Below, piece by piece: positions 11,179-22,873 of a stretch of DNA of 64,000 bases (position 1 is the first letter of the stretch; each line of letters begins with the position of its first letter). The position numbers were made by a program, and so were the translations under genes. The stretch comes from Cristatella mucedo. Its lineage: Eukaryota; Bryozoa; Phylactolaemata; Cristatellidae. Where the stretch lies: NCBI GenBank assembly GCA_009760855.2, contig WPIO01000069.1, positions 1,078,501-1,142,500 of the forward strand, written 5' to 3'. The notes below the pieces were generated by a model. It had not been told where the DNA came from, did not search any database, and saw nothing but the letters and a program-made list of their open reading frames with translations.

Positions 11179-12000
11179 TACCGGTGGTTCCTGCAAGCGC
11201 CAGAGAAAAGAAGAGTGGCCCGATGCATGCCCGTGGAGCAGCTCAAGGGACGAGCCTAGGTCGCTCAGCACTGATCCCTTACGAAAGAAATCTCGAAGCC
11301 ATCTCCACTCCACTGCTGACACACCTTGGCTGCCGCAGCGCTCAGCCTGCTCCCTCGCATGTTCCGGCACCCACGTCATAAACGAGGGCAGCCGCTGTCG
11401 CGGCGGCTGCCTACGGCCGGTAGTGGCTTCACATCGCGGCACCGACAGCGCCGAGCCCCCACCTCCCCCCCCCCAGGCTCGACCACTCCCTGCCACTATA
11501 GGCTTCCAGGAATGGCGGCTTTCCTCCAACGCCACTACCACCCAGTCGGCTTCCCCGACGCCGCTACCGCCAGCGACGCCACCGGCCGGCACGAAAAGCT
11601 GCGACCTAGGCCGCGGCATCGGACGCGGAGGAGGTGTACAAGCGCTGACAACCCACGGCCACCGGTCACCGGTCACTGCACCTACCTCTGCGACTCGCTG
11701 GCCGGTTACCGGCGGCGGCGGCAGCAGCGAGCGCTTGAGGCGGCCGAGTTTACGGAAATACCCGTACGTACCCGTGGAAGCACGGCGGGCCGAATCCGAG
11801 GGCGGCGCAAGGCCTGCTCGAGCGAGATTGGCGCTAGGCCACGCAACCGCTCAACGGCTGCAGCACCGGCTCAGCGCATAGGCACGCCGAGAGCGGCAGG
11901 TGAGCTGTGCAGCTATGGGGCCATCTTTCCACGTGACTCTACGCGACAGCCAATGAATGCGTCCCGCAGCCGGCCGGGCGTGGCTCCGGGCGTAGCATTC
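11179..12000 (-). promoter_or_regulatory. GC-rich, CG-dense region upstream of the desaturase
   Basis: Clearly richer in G, C and CG dinucleotides than its surroundings, and directly upstream of the first desaturase exon. This looks like a CpG-island-type promoter. Long open frames here on both strands are a by-product of GC content and match no family I know. No TATA box was evident. Confidence 0.4.
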
Positions 12001-12035
12001 AGGGCCGCTGCTCTCCTCTTGTGGTCTTTGTTAAC

Positions 12036-12094
12036 CTCACCTCTCCTCGCCTGCCTCTCTTTCCTCCTTCCTCTTCTCTACTCTCCTCTCTTTT
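12036..12094 (+). repeat. Polypyrimidine tract
   Basis: Nearly pure C/T (CTCTCCTCG, TTTCCTCCTTCCTCTTCTC, CTCTCCTCTC) over about 60 bp. Confidence 0.6.
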
Positions 12095-12650
12095 AAATTC
12101 CCTCTTCGATTACTCAATTGTTCCGACTCTGTCGCTATGCTTACCTCCCCTATACCAATATTTAGGTCATTCTAACGCAATGCCTAAACAACAACCAAAA
12201 CCAAAGTTTGCGGGGAATAACTGCCATTGTCCATACTCAAGAGGCATACGAAATTCGAAAAAAAATGCATCCACTTAAATGAAAAAAATTTTTTATCAAG
12301 TGAAACGGCTGAGGGCCATTAGAAGTCATATTTCGCTAGTTTTTATGTGTGACAATGTTGGTGAACATTGTTTCGAAGCATGTCTTTCGATCTGGACGGC
12401 TAAAGACCCTGGGCTAGAAGGGGATTTCGATGAATAAGAGCAAAAGTTACTACTAGCTCTGCCAAAATTGAACATTTAGTGAAATCCCTTAGTAAACTTG
12501 GTCGAATTTAGGAGCACTACTTAAACAAGCTTAAGCGTATTGCAGTTCAAAGTTGTGCTGAACTTAAGCAAATTAAGGGGGAAATGCTAACCCTCATGGG
12601 GTCCAGCGATCATACTAACAGTTAGCGATCGTATCACTGAAGAGTGAGGC
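12095..12650. other. Non-coding, nothing recognised
   Basis: A/T-rich sequence without supported exons or repeats. Confidence 0.4.
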
Positions 12651-12654
12651 GCCT

Positions 12655-12822
12655 GTCTTGGCCTAAGGGTAAGGTACTTGCTCTTCACGTCCCAAGTCAT
12701 GGGTTCGAGTCCTACCGTAAACGTTCTTTTATTAACTATACTGCAAGCGGTAGTGACAGCCATGAAGGCTCTTTTGTCGCTATATAAAATGGGGCTGTTA
12801 AATCATCTTACCTTTATTATTG
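12655..12822 (+). mobile_element. SINE-I copy
   Basis: Contains CATGGGTTCGAGTCCTACC (B box GGTTCGAGTCC), the body GCGGTAGTGACAGCCATGAA and GGCTCTTTTGTCGCTATA, and the GGGGCTGTTAAATCATC tail. Confidence 0.8.
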
Positions 12823-12957
12823 CTGGTTGCAGATATATGGTTTTTAAAGTAAATCTTAGCAGCAGCGTTTTTGGATATACGGATTGCCGAAAGTCTGGAG
12901 TGAGCCATGCTGGCATAACTAAGAAGCAGCAACTTGAGTGTGCTAATGATGACATTA

Positions 12958-13050
12958 GGATCATAATAATAATAATACATTTAATACAGCCCCTCGGAGA
13001 GTTCAACCTGTTTCTAGGCGCATTACGACTGATGCAAAGGAAGTAAGTGC
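12958..13050 (-). mobile_element. LINE-A, strongly 5'-truncated (about 90 bp)
   Basis: Antisense (AAT)n, then CCTCGGAGAGTTCAACC and TTCTAGGCGC, the LINE-A terminal stem-loop. Little else of the element is present. Confidence 0.7.
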
Positions 13051-13700
13051 AAAGGATGTACCTATTTCGGTCAATCTACAATATTGAAAGGGCGAAAAGG
13101 TGAACAACGCAGCGCTTGTGCGGAGCACGGTTGAAGCTCAGTGCGATGAAGTCAATTAACGCAACGAAATGCTTGGGAAGCCGCAGTTTCATATTTTAGT
13201 TGAGAGCGTAGAAGTAGCTAGCTTTAACTCTGTAACATCTAGTGTCTGTTGCCTCAGTATGACTTCAAATACGTGATGAGGAAAGTGATCGTTCTTTTTA
13301 TGCCAATTATTGCCTGTGTGGAGCCTGCGCCTAATGAAACTTGCCTCGGGCCTGCTTCTCTATAATCTGCTGCTGGAATGAACGGCTTCACTGATGCTGG
13401 TCAAGCTGCTTTGCTTGTCTGTAATTTTTCTGGTGACGGTGTCCGGGTTTGGAGTATGTGACAGTTGAAAATTTTAGCCAAGTGTCCCGCGAAGATCCAT
13501 TTTTTCTACGGCTATTAGCACTACACTGATTTTTCTGTCTGTGCTATGCCGACTTTTACAACGGCAGAGCGGACTGCTTGTTTATCTCGCGAGTTTTACT
13601 TCTCCAGGACTCGTCTTGGCGCTTATCTCTATATGAAAGCTCCTTGTTAGGTTTATCACTACGTCCATCTTTGATGAACGCCGGGTCTCTGTGCTGAGAG
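13051..13700. other. Non-coding, nothing recognised
   Basis: No supported exon or repeat. Confidence 0.4.
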
Positions 13701-13702
13701 CT

Positions 13703-13880
13703 GCATTTTCTCTGCTCCATACTGCCATTTTCTCTGCTCCGTACTGCCATTTTCTCTGCTACGTACTGCCATTTTCTCTGCTCCATACTGCCATTTTCTC
13801 TGCTACGTACTGCCATTTTCTCTGCTCCATACTGCCATTTTCTCTGCTACGTACTGCCATTTTCTCTGCTCCATACTCCA
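13703..13880. repeat. 22-bp minisatellite, about 8 units
   Basis: Unit CCATTTTCTCTGCTCCATAC plus TG. Units mostly alternate between a CTCCAT form and a CTACGT form, giving a 44-bp higher-order period. The 22-bp unit shifts frame, so it is not a coding repeat. Confidence 0.93.
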
Positions 13881-14149
13881 TACTGCCATGCCGAATCTTT
13901 AGCGGGTGTAGCTGCATCTTTGGCAAATGATGCCGGCTCTCTTGCAGACTAAGTCGTGTCTCTTGCCGACGATGCCGTCTCTGTAGCTGACGATGCCATC
14001 TCACTGCCTCGCACTGTGGCTCTCGGCTGTATGCTACAACTCTTTGCCACTCACTTCCGGCTCTCGGTGACACGCTGTGTCTATGCTGCATAATGTAATG
14101 TCTCTGATAGACTGTCCTCTATTTGCCACAGGTCGTGGCAAATAGATGA

Positions 14150-14322
14150 CTGGAGTAAGGTGCTCGATGTTCACGACCTGGATCGCTGGTTAAAGTGCTG
14201 CACTGGGCGGCTCTTTATTTCCCTCTGCAATAGTGTTGATAGCCACGAAGGCTCTTCTGCTGCTATACAAATAAGGATATTAATTAAGCTAACTTGTGTA
14301 ACCTTATTATCATTATTATTAC
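14150..14322 (+). mobile_element. SINE-I copy, divergent
   Basis: Retains GTTCACGACCTGGATCG, TGTTGATAGCCACGAAGGCT and CTTCTGCTGCTATACAAAT. The B box is decayed. Confidence 0.65.
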
Positions 14323-15762
14323 TATTATTACTTTTAGGATGAATACGACCACCAGGTTGGACTGAAACTCCAAGAAACTGTGTCTCGAGCCTCCTAAGCT
14401 GAAGGATTGCTCTAAGTTAATTAGCAGGTACGGAGCAAAATACTTGCCTCGACCCACAGTTTCTGCAATGAACTTCTTCATGCAAATCTTGCTGAACTAC
14501 TTCAACAGCTTCGGCCTCGCAAGTCCTCTCAGAACCAAAAGTAAACAATCGGCTGTAACATTCCTGGCAGCCGAGGCCTTTGCTCTCTAGAGGCTTCCAA
14601 GATTTTGGGTCGCACAATTCTTTTACCCACACAGGTACTTTCCTTCTTGTCGTTCTGCCAGGTCACTTCATTGCTACTGTCTTCCTCGCTTGTTGCCCAA
14701 ACTCGGCTAGGCTTCCGACTTTCTCTTAATATGAAGGTTCGTTGGCCACCAAATGCGAGCGGAATTCACTGAGGATTTGAGTGCAGATTTGACTCGCTGC
14801 AGCGTACACTTCTGTACTGAAGTGCGGCGGAAGAGTGGCTGTAAGAGTGAGTGTAGTGAGCGAAAGATTGGGTGTTGAAGCTGAAGCTCCTCCCACCTCA
14901 TGCATTGTGGCTAGCCCCAGAAGTGGCGTGTCAGCTCTTCGAAAGTAAGGATGTGACAAACTCGAAGCTCAGCCTCGTGGAAAAAATACCGGCTCGACCT
15001 TTGATGATCTATGTCCCCACAAACAGTCTCTACAGCAGTAGAGCCAAATTCGAGTGAAAGACTTTAAGACCTCCGGGGCGGGACCGGGCGATGCACCTAT
15101 GCTCGGCCAAAGGCTCTCGTTGGAGATGTCGAGCTCAATAGGCAAGGATCGCTGGAGCCTTCAGCCTCCACTTCTCTCTCAGCCTCAATTTCCAATTTCA
15201 AGCCTACGTCTGCTTCCAGACTTTATTTCGAACTTTATCTGCGAGTCTAAGAAGAGTAATACAGCCTTCTGCTACAGCCCCTGCCTACTAATACAGCCCC
15301 TGCCTATTATTCTCTCACTGGGTTGCTTTGAGAAACCTATTCATACCGCTGGCCTGAATATTAAATATGTCGTTAACCTCAGATTTGGTCCCAGCTAATA
15401 TCAGAGGAGATTGGGGTGTAATCGAGAAAAATTAGATACTAGATCATTAGAACTCAATTAAATGCTGATCAGTCTCCTTCAATTGCTACTCCTATCAAAG
15501 ACACTGGGACGATTAGTGTAGGACGGAGAAGTTAAACTCCTATATCCAAACTTCCAACCCTAGCAAGTTCCATGAGGCTATACAGCACGTCATTCCACTG
15601 AGTCAACATTAACGTGAATGTATTTAATTTCTAGCAAATACTGAATTAAATAGTCTCTCTGTTAAATTTTTGGTAACTTTCAGAAATTCTGTTAATCACT
15701 AAATCTTTCCTTAGAGCTTGCTGTTTCCACTTGGGCATTATAGGCACTCCTCAAAAATAGCC
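14323..15762. other. Non-coding, nothing firmly recognised
   Basis: The minus-strand frame 14417-14632 has several Cys residues (CQECYSRLF, CRNCG), suggestive of an old zinc-binding transposase end, but I cannot place it in a family. Confidence 0.35.
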
Positions 15763-15935
15763 CCTGGTCTTAGCATAGACGGTAAAAGATTCTCGCTCTT
15801 CACAACCCTGGTCGTGGATTCGTGTCTTGCAATAGACGATACTTTATTTTCCACTGCAAGTGGTGGTGAGAGCCGTGAAGGCTCTTCTGTCGCAATATAA
15901 ATAAAGTTCTTAAATTGGCTTACCATTTTGTCCTT
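15763..15935 (+). mobile_element. SINE-I copy
   Basis: Contains TCGTGGATTCGTGTCTTGC, CCACTGCAAGTGGTGGTGAG, GAAGGCTCTTCTGTCGCAAT and a TTCTTAAATTGGCTTACC tail. Confidence 0.75.
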
Positions 15936-16034
15936 TTTTCGTTTCGACCTCAGTGTTTGAAATCAGAAAGTATATTCCGACTGTCATCTGCCATCCAGTC
16001 AGCCTTTGAAGTGTTGCGTGCACCTTAAATTGTT

Positions 16035-16370
16035 TTTACGTCTACTTCATTTCACAATTTATACTCCCCATCTTGCTGATGCAACGGCCAAGCTAAATAT
16101 AGAATTTTTCGACATTGAGATGACACACAGCTGTTTTTGTATTATGATCTTTCATTGCACCATTCTGATCAAACTCGTTCAGCTCCTTAACAGCATGCAT
16201 AACTGGCAAATGGACTTGAATGGCTGAAATCTTTCTCAAATTGAATAGCAATTAAGTCAGTTTATTAATTTTCAAAAGCCTAGTTTTGATTCGCAATTGG
16301 AAAGCCTACCTTACAAATTGGTAGTGTACGGAATCTGGTCGTCTTCTTGCAAAATGACTTGTTCAGTCCT
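16035..16370 (+). mobile_element. LINE-A reverse transcriptase remnant, heavily decayed
   Basis: DNA similarity to the RT region of the LINE-A copy at 33718-34845 (TTTATACTCCCCATCTTGC, GATGACACACAGCTGT, CTGGCAAATGGACTTGAATG). The frame is broken by stops. Confidence 0.55.
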
Positions 16371-16384
16371 TACACGGGTGCATG

Positions 16385-16890
16385 TTAGCTCCACACTCAA
16401 GTCTACTCTCATCTTCTTACGCTGACCCACAAGGCCCGCCACGGCTTGGCTCCTTCGTACCTAGCTGAGCTGCTGCATCAGTTTCAGCCTCTTCGCGCCC
16501 TCAGGTCCTGTGTGGACAATAAATTAGCTGTCCCACTCCTCCGCTTAAAGACAGTTGGCGACAGAAGCTTTAGCTCTGCAGGTCCTAGACTGTGGAACTC
16601 GCTTCCACAATTCTTACACAACGACAACTACTCTCGTACTGCTGACTATGGCACATCCTTTTCTGCGGTCCTGAGCTGCTATTTCTATGCTACTCACTAC
16701 CTCAACTGCTCTCCTGACTCTGCTATGCTTCCCGCTTTCTCTTTGTTGCGTGAGACGAAGTCTGTTGGCAACCGAATGTGTAATGAAAGCCGCTTAGGCT
16801 GTGAGTGGGCTATACAAAACTCTCCTGCGTAATACCCACATGGTCTTTATGACTTTGTGGAGTTACAGACGGAGAAACATAAATACATAC
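16385..16890 (+). mobile_element. LINE-B C-terminal ORF and 3' end
   Basis: Open frame reads [20 protein letters not shown], then [16 protein letters not shown] and a Cys/Ser-rich end (SRLGCEWAIQNSPA, stop), then the LINE-B 3' UTR. PRLWNSLP is the typical C-terminal motif of L2/CR1/Rex1-group LINE ORF2. Confidence 0.85.
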
Positions 16891-18268
16891 ATCTTCAGAC
16901 TGCAATAAAGCAGAAGCTCCACAGCCAATCTTGTCCAATTCTTTATAATATTCCGACTATACCTTTGGAAATATCAAACCTGCAGGTCTTGCAACATATG
17001 CCGCAAGATGCTTAGTTGGTGCAAAATCAAGCGGCACTTCGGTTGTAAGCGTAGCAAACTCCACATTGCACCGCTTCCAACTAATCAGCACTTTCCGCCA
17101 ATCTCGAAATCGAGCGGCGCATCGACATCCACATTCCGTCACTCACCCTGAGAACCCTCTATTCTCCTAATCCGGTATATTCATCTGCATTCGTTTCTTC
17201 ATCAGGTCTCCCAAACCACTATTCGCTCATCTGGCTAGAGTTACTTGCTATTGCTCCTTAATAACGTCTGATTCATTGGAGACCATGGCCTAAATGACTA
17301 CGCTCATAGAGCGTCGAACTCGCTACCTCTAACATTGCATCATATGCTGATTTTAATGACTAAAGGAACCATACACCAAGCTGTCCCTCACAGCCTTTGT
17401 ATCGTCAGAGCGAGTTTTCCGTAGTGTAACTGTGCGTTCTGAAACTGCTCACGCTCTGATAAATCAATTGACGAGATTACTTTTCAGCTCATGTTGAGTG
17501 CTTAAAATGCGATTTTGTCCTCAGGAGGGTGCTATAATAAATTATTCATCGTTTGTACTATCACCAAAGCCAAAGTACAATCGCGTTCGACTGGGTAGAG
17601 GTCAGACAGCCAGGCATGTATCAACAACCAGCCATCACTCAATGGTCAAACTTAATGCTTAGTGGGTCCGTAGTCAGATTTTCGTACAGACACAAGCGAA
17701 AGTATACCATGTGCTTGAACTCCTTATCGTGTGACTGATGCTGGATTGAACTTGAGCTATGGATGTAAGCAAACGAAACACTGGAGCTGCCTCAATTCAA
17801 GCAGTTAAGGAATCGATGGCAGAAAGCGACGACAATCAATTTAATATGTGCCGTGGTAAAAGACCGAACACCAGTGCTTAGTTAAAAACACTGATAGCCT
17901 TTAACTGACAGCTGTGTCAATACGGCTGCAGACATGAGTTCGTCTGCTAATCTGTTCGGCGGCCTAATCGCCGCTGAATGTCAATTAAATTGGATAATCT
18001 AGCATCCTGACCTTTAGAGTCCGACACACGAGGTTTCTCATAATCATTATAAAGGAGCCTCTAATAAACTTGGATACCATAAGACGGGGTTTATTAGTAT
18101 CAGGATCGGTTTTCAGTGCATCAGCTATCGAGCGACAATGATGGCTCCACCATATCTCAGAAGTCGCCAAAAGCGATGGCCAGTAGCCAGTGCATACGTC
18201 TCCCAGAGATCTTTTGTAGCGGCTGCATGCGTCCGCTCCAGCCGTAGCTGGGCCTAATCTCCGGACCG
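16891..18268. other. Non-coding, nothing recognised
   Basis: No supported exon. The minus-strand frame 16957-17142 looks protein-like in composition but I cannot assign it. Confidence 0.35.
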
Positions 18269-18269
18269 G

Positions 18270-18985
18270 CTACACTATGTAATGTAAGCTATCTCCGTCT
18301 GTTGCTCCATAAAGCTATAAAAACCATGTGAATGTTTGGCAGGTGAGTTTTGTATAGCCTACTCACAGCCTAAGCGGCTTTTGGTACGCATTCGGTAGCC
18401 AACAGACTGCGTCTCACGAAACAAAGATAAAGTGGCAAGCATACCAGAGTCAGGAGAGCAGTTAAAGTAGTGAGTAGCATGGAAGTAGCAACTCAGGACT
18501 GCTGAAAAGGATGAACCATAGCCGGCAGCTGGAGAGTAGTTGTCGCTGCCTAAGAACTGTAAACACGAGTTCCACAGTCTAGGGCCTCCAGAGCTCAAGC
18601 TTCAGTCGCCAACGATCTTTAAGCGGAGGAATGGAGCAGCTAATTTATTGTCCACACCGGACTTGAGGGCACGGAGTGGCTGAAACCTGTGCAGCAGTTC
18701 AGCTAGGTATGGAGGAGCTAAGCTGCGGCCTTATGGGTCAGCGTAAGAACTTTGCTCTGCATCTTTTGATCAACCGGCAGCCAGCCTAGCTCTTTAAGCA
18801 AAGGAGACACGTGCTCACATCTCTGGGACTTGAAAACTAGCCTTGCAGCCATATTCATAGTCAGCTGCAGTGGCCTAGTTGCCGTCTTTGAAGTTTTCCG
18901 ACATCCAGGATTAAATGTCAGCAAGGCAAGCATTCAGTTTCTCAGCTGCTGCAGCAGATTCCGTTGGTTTGAATGGCAAATACAG
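18270..18985 (-). mobile_element. LINE-B 3' half with internal deletion
   Basis: The minus strand encodes GPRLWNSCLQFL and [20 protein letters not shown]. Near 18888 the alignment to the copy at 21470-22510 jumps by about 310 bp, an internal deletion. The left end continues to the SAAAA-like stretch at 18960. Confidence 0.78.
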
Positions 18986-19134
18986 CTCCCATTTCCATAG
19001 CAGCCAAGTAAGCGTAAATAAATTGGCAGAGAGATATTTCGCACCGTTATTGGTCCTTGAATACCCACTAAAGCTATGTGAGACCAGTAGAATAATAATA
19101 GCATTTTCAAATATAGGAGCACTTCGTGTGACGT

Positions 19135-19465
19135 GTAATGCGGTGCAATGTAACGTATTGCCGTCTGTAACTTCAAAAATTCACAACAACTAAGTGAGTG
19201 TTAAGCATGAGAGTTTGCTACAGCTTAAGCGGCTTGCATACTGTAGCCAACAGACTTCCTCTCACGCCAAAGAGCGAAATTAAAAAGAAAAGGAGGAACG
19301 TTAAGGAAGTGAGCTGCATGAAAGTAGCAGCTCAGGGTGGCTGGGAAGAATGAGACACAGTCAGCAGCTTGAGAATAGATGTCGTCGTGTAAGAATGGTA
19401 GGGTGAGCTTCACAGTCTAGGACCTGCTGAGCAAATTTTAATGTCGCCACTGGTGTTTAAGACAG
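19135..19465 (-). mobile_element. LINE-B 3' fragment
   Basis: Minus-strand copy of the 3' tail (GTAATGCGGTGCAATGTAA) and ORF end, diverged, separated by about 150 bp from the previous LINE-B. Confidence 0.65.
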
Positions 19466-20474
19466 CTGCAGCTACAAAATGGCTGCGGGACCCCGAAACG
19501 CGGTGCGGAGTCGAGGCTGGGATGTGAGTCGAAGAGAGCTCAGCTACCGGGCGCTGGCAGCCAGGCCCCGGCATTTCGCAGCCTTGCTGCAGAAGATTTT
19601 GGTGAGGCATTTACCGTACGTAGACGCTTTAGTTAGCCTATGCCTGGAGCTCTGCTACTCATTACATACGAGCAGATGCAGATAGAACAGTATAGCCACG
19701 AAATAGATATGGGCGGGAAACGGTATTTCCCATGAATATCACCGGTCCGTCAGCCTAGGCTCAGTGAGCGCCGCTGGAAAGGAAGCAACAAAAGGAGGCA
19801 TTAACGAGCACTCGGCCAAGAACAGGGAAAGTCAAAAAGCTGAGAGCGGATCATCACGTCACTACTCAAAATCAAGACAACGAAAGTAAAATTTCGGTAA
19901 TGAATTAAAGCAGCATGCAATCTGCTTGCCCTGTCCGTTAGGTTAATATTCATTAAAATACTAAAGTCATAGTAATCTCAAGCTCAACTCAATGCGAAAT
20001 TAAAGTAATGCCGACTAATTCCGTGGCTTTGCAATGATGTCGGCAGCATCATTTCAAAAATCGTCACCTCAGCTCGCTACGGCATCGTGTCCATTCTGTA
20101 AAAATATCTGCCTCCAGCTACCCGGTCAGCCCGGCGGCTTGTTGGCCTAAGTTTGACCTTTCTCCCTCAGCCTGCCTTTTGTAAAAACAAGGAGCTGCGA
20201 GCTTTGTTATTCTTTACCTCCGTGCACCTGTTCCAATCGTGTGACCTTCCAGGTGCCGAGGTCGAGGTTCAGTTTACTCTGCAGACTCTTGTCGTTCTCT
20301 CTATTCTCACCGACCACTAGAGTTGGCGCTTCCGCGACAGGTAGGCACCGGGTGCTCATCTATAGCAGCAATGGTATCTTGCTAAATCGTACATGCTTGC
20401 GCCAATTGCTTACCGTTGGCGAGCGCTGGATGATCACAGATCGCGTCTCGTCTCACTCTTAGCATGCATCTAAG
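19466..20474. other. Non-coding, nothing recognised
   Basis: No supported exon or repeat. Confidence 0.4.
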
Positions 20475-21469
20475 CAGGGGCGTAATGAGACCTTTCGGTG
20501 CTCGGGGACAAAGCTACAAATGGTGGCCCCTCCCCTCGTTGAAAAATTGCTGCACAATAGCTCCACCACAGAAGAATGCAAAAAAGTGCACCAGCACACA
20601 TATCCAGACGAGAAAGTTGTATTAACTGTGGTTAAACTACAAGGTAGCTATCGAAGCTTCAACCTCTGAATTTTTCTGGCATTGAACGTGGCAAACTGAA
20701 CTATTACAGTTCGAAAGTAAATATTTTTTAGTGTTTCTTTCCCTACTCTTAACAAAGGCCAAATCAGCTAGCCAATCTTTCCCCATTGAGGCTCTCAGAG
20801 AAGAGAAGATTGTCTTCAGCTTGCTAAAGGAGCGTTCACAGCTGGCAATTGATACAGCTATGGGGAAAAGAACATGCAAGGCAACTCTCATATTAGGAAG
20901 CACATCTTTTCTGCAACTGACGATAAGCTCTAGCGGGGTCTTTCGTACAGAGTCGTGACTTGTGGCAAGAAGCATTTTACAGTCACATACTAGACTTCGT
21001 TGTACAGCTATGTCCCATCGCCGTCTGAACAATAAAAACCGAGATCTAGTCATTAATGGCTCATTTTGGTTTAGTCAAGTGTCTTCAAAAGCTGCTCAAC
21101 TTCTAATAAGAAACCAGATTTGACATCAGGATATGTGAGCCGGGAGACATAGCTGTAATTTCTTGTCTGAGAGAGTCCATGTTGTGTTCCACTATTTTTG
21201 AACTTTCATACTCTGCCGTAAGACCAGCATCTTGAGAGAGATCTCCACGCATCTGTGTCTTACGGCAGATTCTTCGTTCAACTGCAACTCCGCACGATTC
21301 ACATCTCCTTTTAGCATCTAGTTGTGATTCTTGGCATCTTGGTCTTCTCGAAGTCTTGACCACTCAATCTCAAGAGAGTGGAGGTCACAAAAGGCGTCCT
21401 TGAAGCGCATCTTTAGATCCTGCAGTTTTTTCCTGAACGCTGTCAATTTTCCTTAAGATACCGTACCAG

Positions 21470-22512
21470 AATGTAATGCAATGCGCCTTCGTCTGTAACT
21501 CCACAAGCCGTATACACGATGTGGGTGTTACGCAGCAGAGTTTTGTGTAGCCCACTCACAGCCTAAGCGGCTTTCGGTACGCATTAGGTAGCCGACAGAC
21601 TGCTTCTCACACAACAAAGATAAAGTGGGAAGCATAGCAGAGTCAGGAGAGCAGTTGAGGTAGTGAGTAGCATGGAAATAGCAGCTCAGGACCACTGCAA
21701 AGGATGAGCAATAGTCGGCAGCTGAAGAGCACTGCTCGTTGCGTAAGAACTGTGGAAGCGAGTTCCACAGTTTAGGACCTGCGCAGCTAAAGCTTTTATC
21801 GCCAATGGTCTTTAAGCTGAGGAATGGAACAGCTAGTTTATTTTCCACACAGGACCTGAGGGCGCGAAGAGGCTAAAACTGGTGCAGCAGTTCAGCTAGG
21901 TACGAAGGAGCAAAGCCGTGGTGGGCCTTGTGGGTCAGCCTACAAATTTTGATCAGTATCTATTGCTCAACCGGCATCCATCGTAGCTCTTTTAGCAAAG
22001 GAGACACGTGCTCACACCTCTGGGACTTAAAGACTAGCCTTCAGAGTCAGCTGCAGTGGCCTAGTTGCCGTCTTTGGTAACCCAGAAAAAAGGGAATAAC
22101 AATAATCAAGCCGAGACAGAACTAAAGAGTTAGTTAAATTCTTTGCAAGCCACTGTGGAAGACAGCTCCTAATTTTGGATAGGGATCGGACGTGATGGCT
22201 AGCTGTAGAAGCAGTTTTCTGAACGAAGCTTTTAAAATTTTGACATTGGTTGAAAACGACACCAAAATTTTGAGCACGTGGCGATCGTCGCACAACAGCA
22301 TCGCCTATTAGAAGATCAAAGCCTTGTATTCCAGCCACACGCTTAGGGCGTCCAATGAGCAGCAGTTTGGTTTTATCGTCATTAAGTTTCAAGAAGTTTT
22401 CCGACTTCCAGGATCGAATGTCGACAAGGCTAGCATTCAGCTTCTCCGTTGCTGCAGCAGATTCCGACGCTTTGAACGACAACTACAGCTGAGTATCGTC
22501 AGAATGGTAATA
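21470..22512 (-). mobile_element. LINE-B inserted in the hAT remnant
   Basis: The minus strand encodes [40 protein letters not shown], a QNFGVVFNQCQNF segment, RLDYCYSLFSGLPK, then PKLWNSLPQFL and the shared 3' end. [14 protein letters not shown] follows the RT catalytic region in this LINE group. Frames are broken. Confidence 0.85.
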
Positions 22513-22612
22513 GAGCCAACAAGTTAGAGTTCAAAATACAATGTCGGGTGCTTCCAGCTTCACTTCTTGTTTTAAGTGTTGTCCCCTAGCTTGTGCTGTC
22601 AAAAGACCTGCA

Positions 22613-22873
22613 AGGCTGGCACACTAAGTAAGGCGGTTGCTCTTCACGACCCAGCCCCAAGGTCATGGGTTTGAATCCTGGGGTGGGCGATCCTGTATTG
22701 CCGTGGCATGCGGTGGTGATAGCGCTTCCTTTGCAGCAATTATAAAACGCCTAGAAAAAGATTGAGTTCTCTTAGGGTGCTTTAGAAAATGCATTGTTAT
22801 TATTATTATAGCCTTTAATTCTCTTCTACTGCTGTACAAAAAGAGGCTGTCAAATCAGCTGGTATTCGTTGTT
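22613..22873 (+). mobile_element. SINE-I copy interrupted by a LINE-A end
   Basis: The 5' half (CTGGCACACTAAGTAAGGCG, GGTTTGAATCCTGGGG) runs to GGTGGTGATAG. After the insertion it resumes with CTTTAATTCTCTTCTACTGC and AAAAAGAGGCTGTCAAATCA. Confidence 0.85.
22727..22818 (+). mobile_element. Truncated LINE-A 3' end inside SINE-I
   Basis: About 90 bp: CGCTTCCTTTGCAGCAATTA, the terminal stem-loop (AACGCCTAGAAAAAGATTGA, TTCTCTTAGGGTGC) and a TTATTATTATTA tail, sitting between two halves of a SINE-I. Confidence 0.82.

Noticed and set aside
11036-12096. Long plus-strand open frames (281 and 256 codons)
   Set aside because: They overlap the minus-strand desaturase exon and a GC-rich promoter-like region; composition (Arg, Pro, Ser, Ala) reflects GC content.
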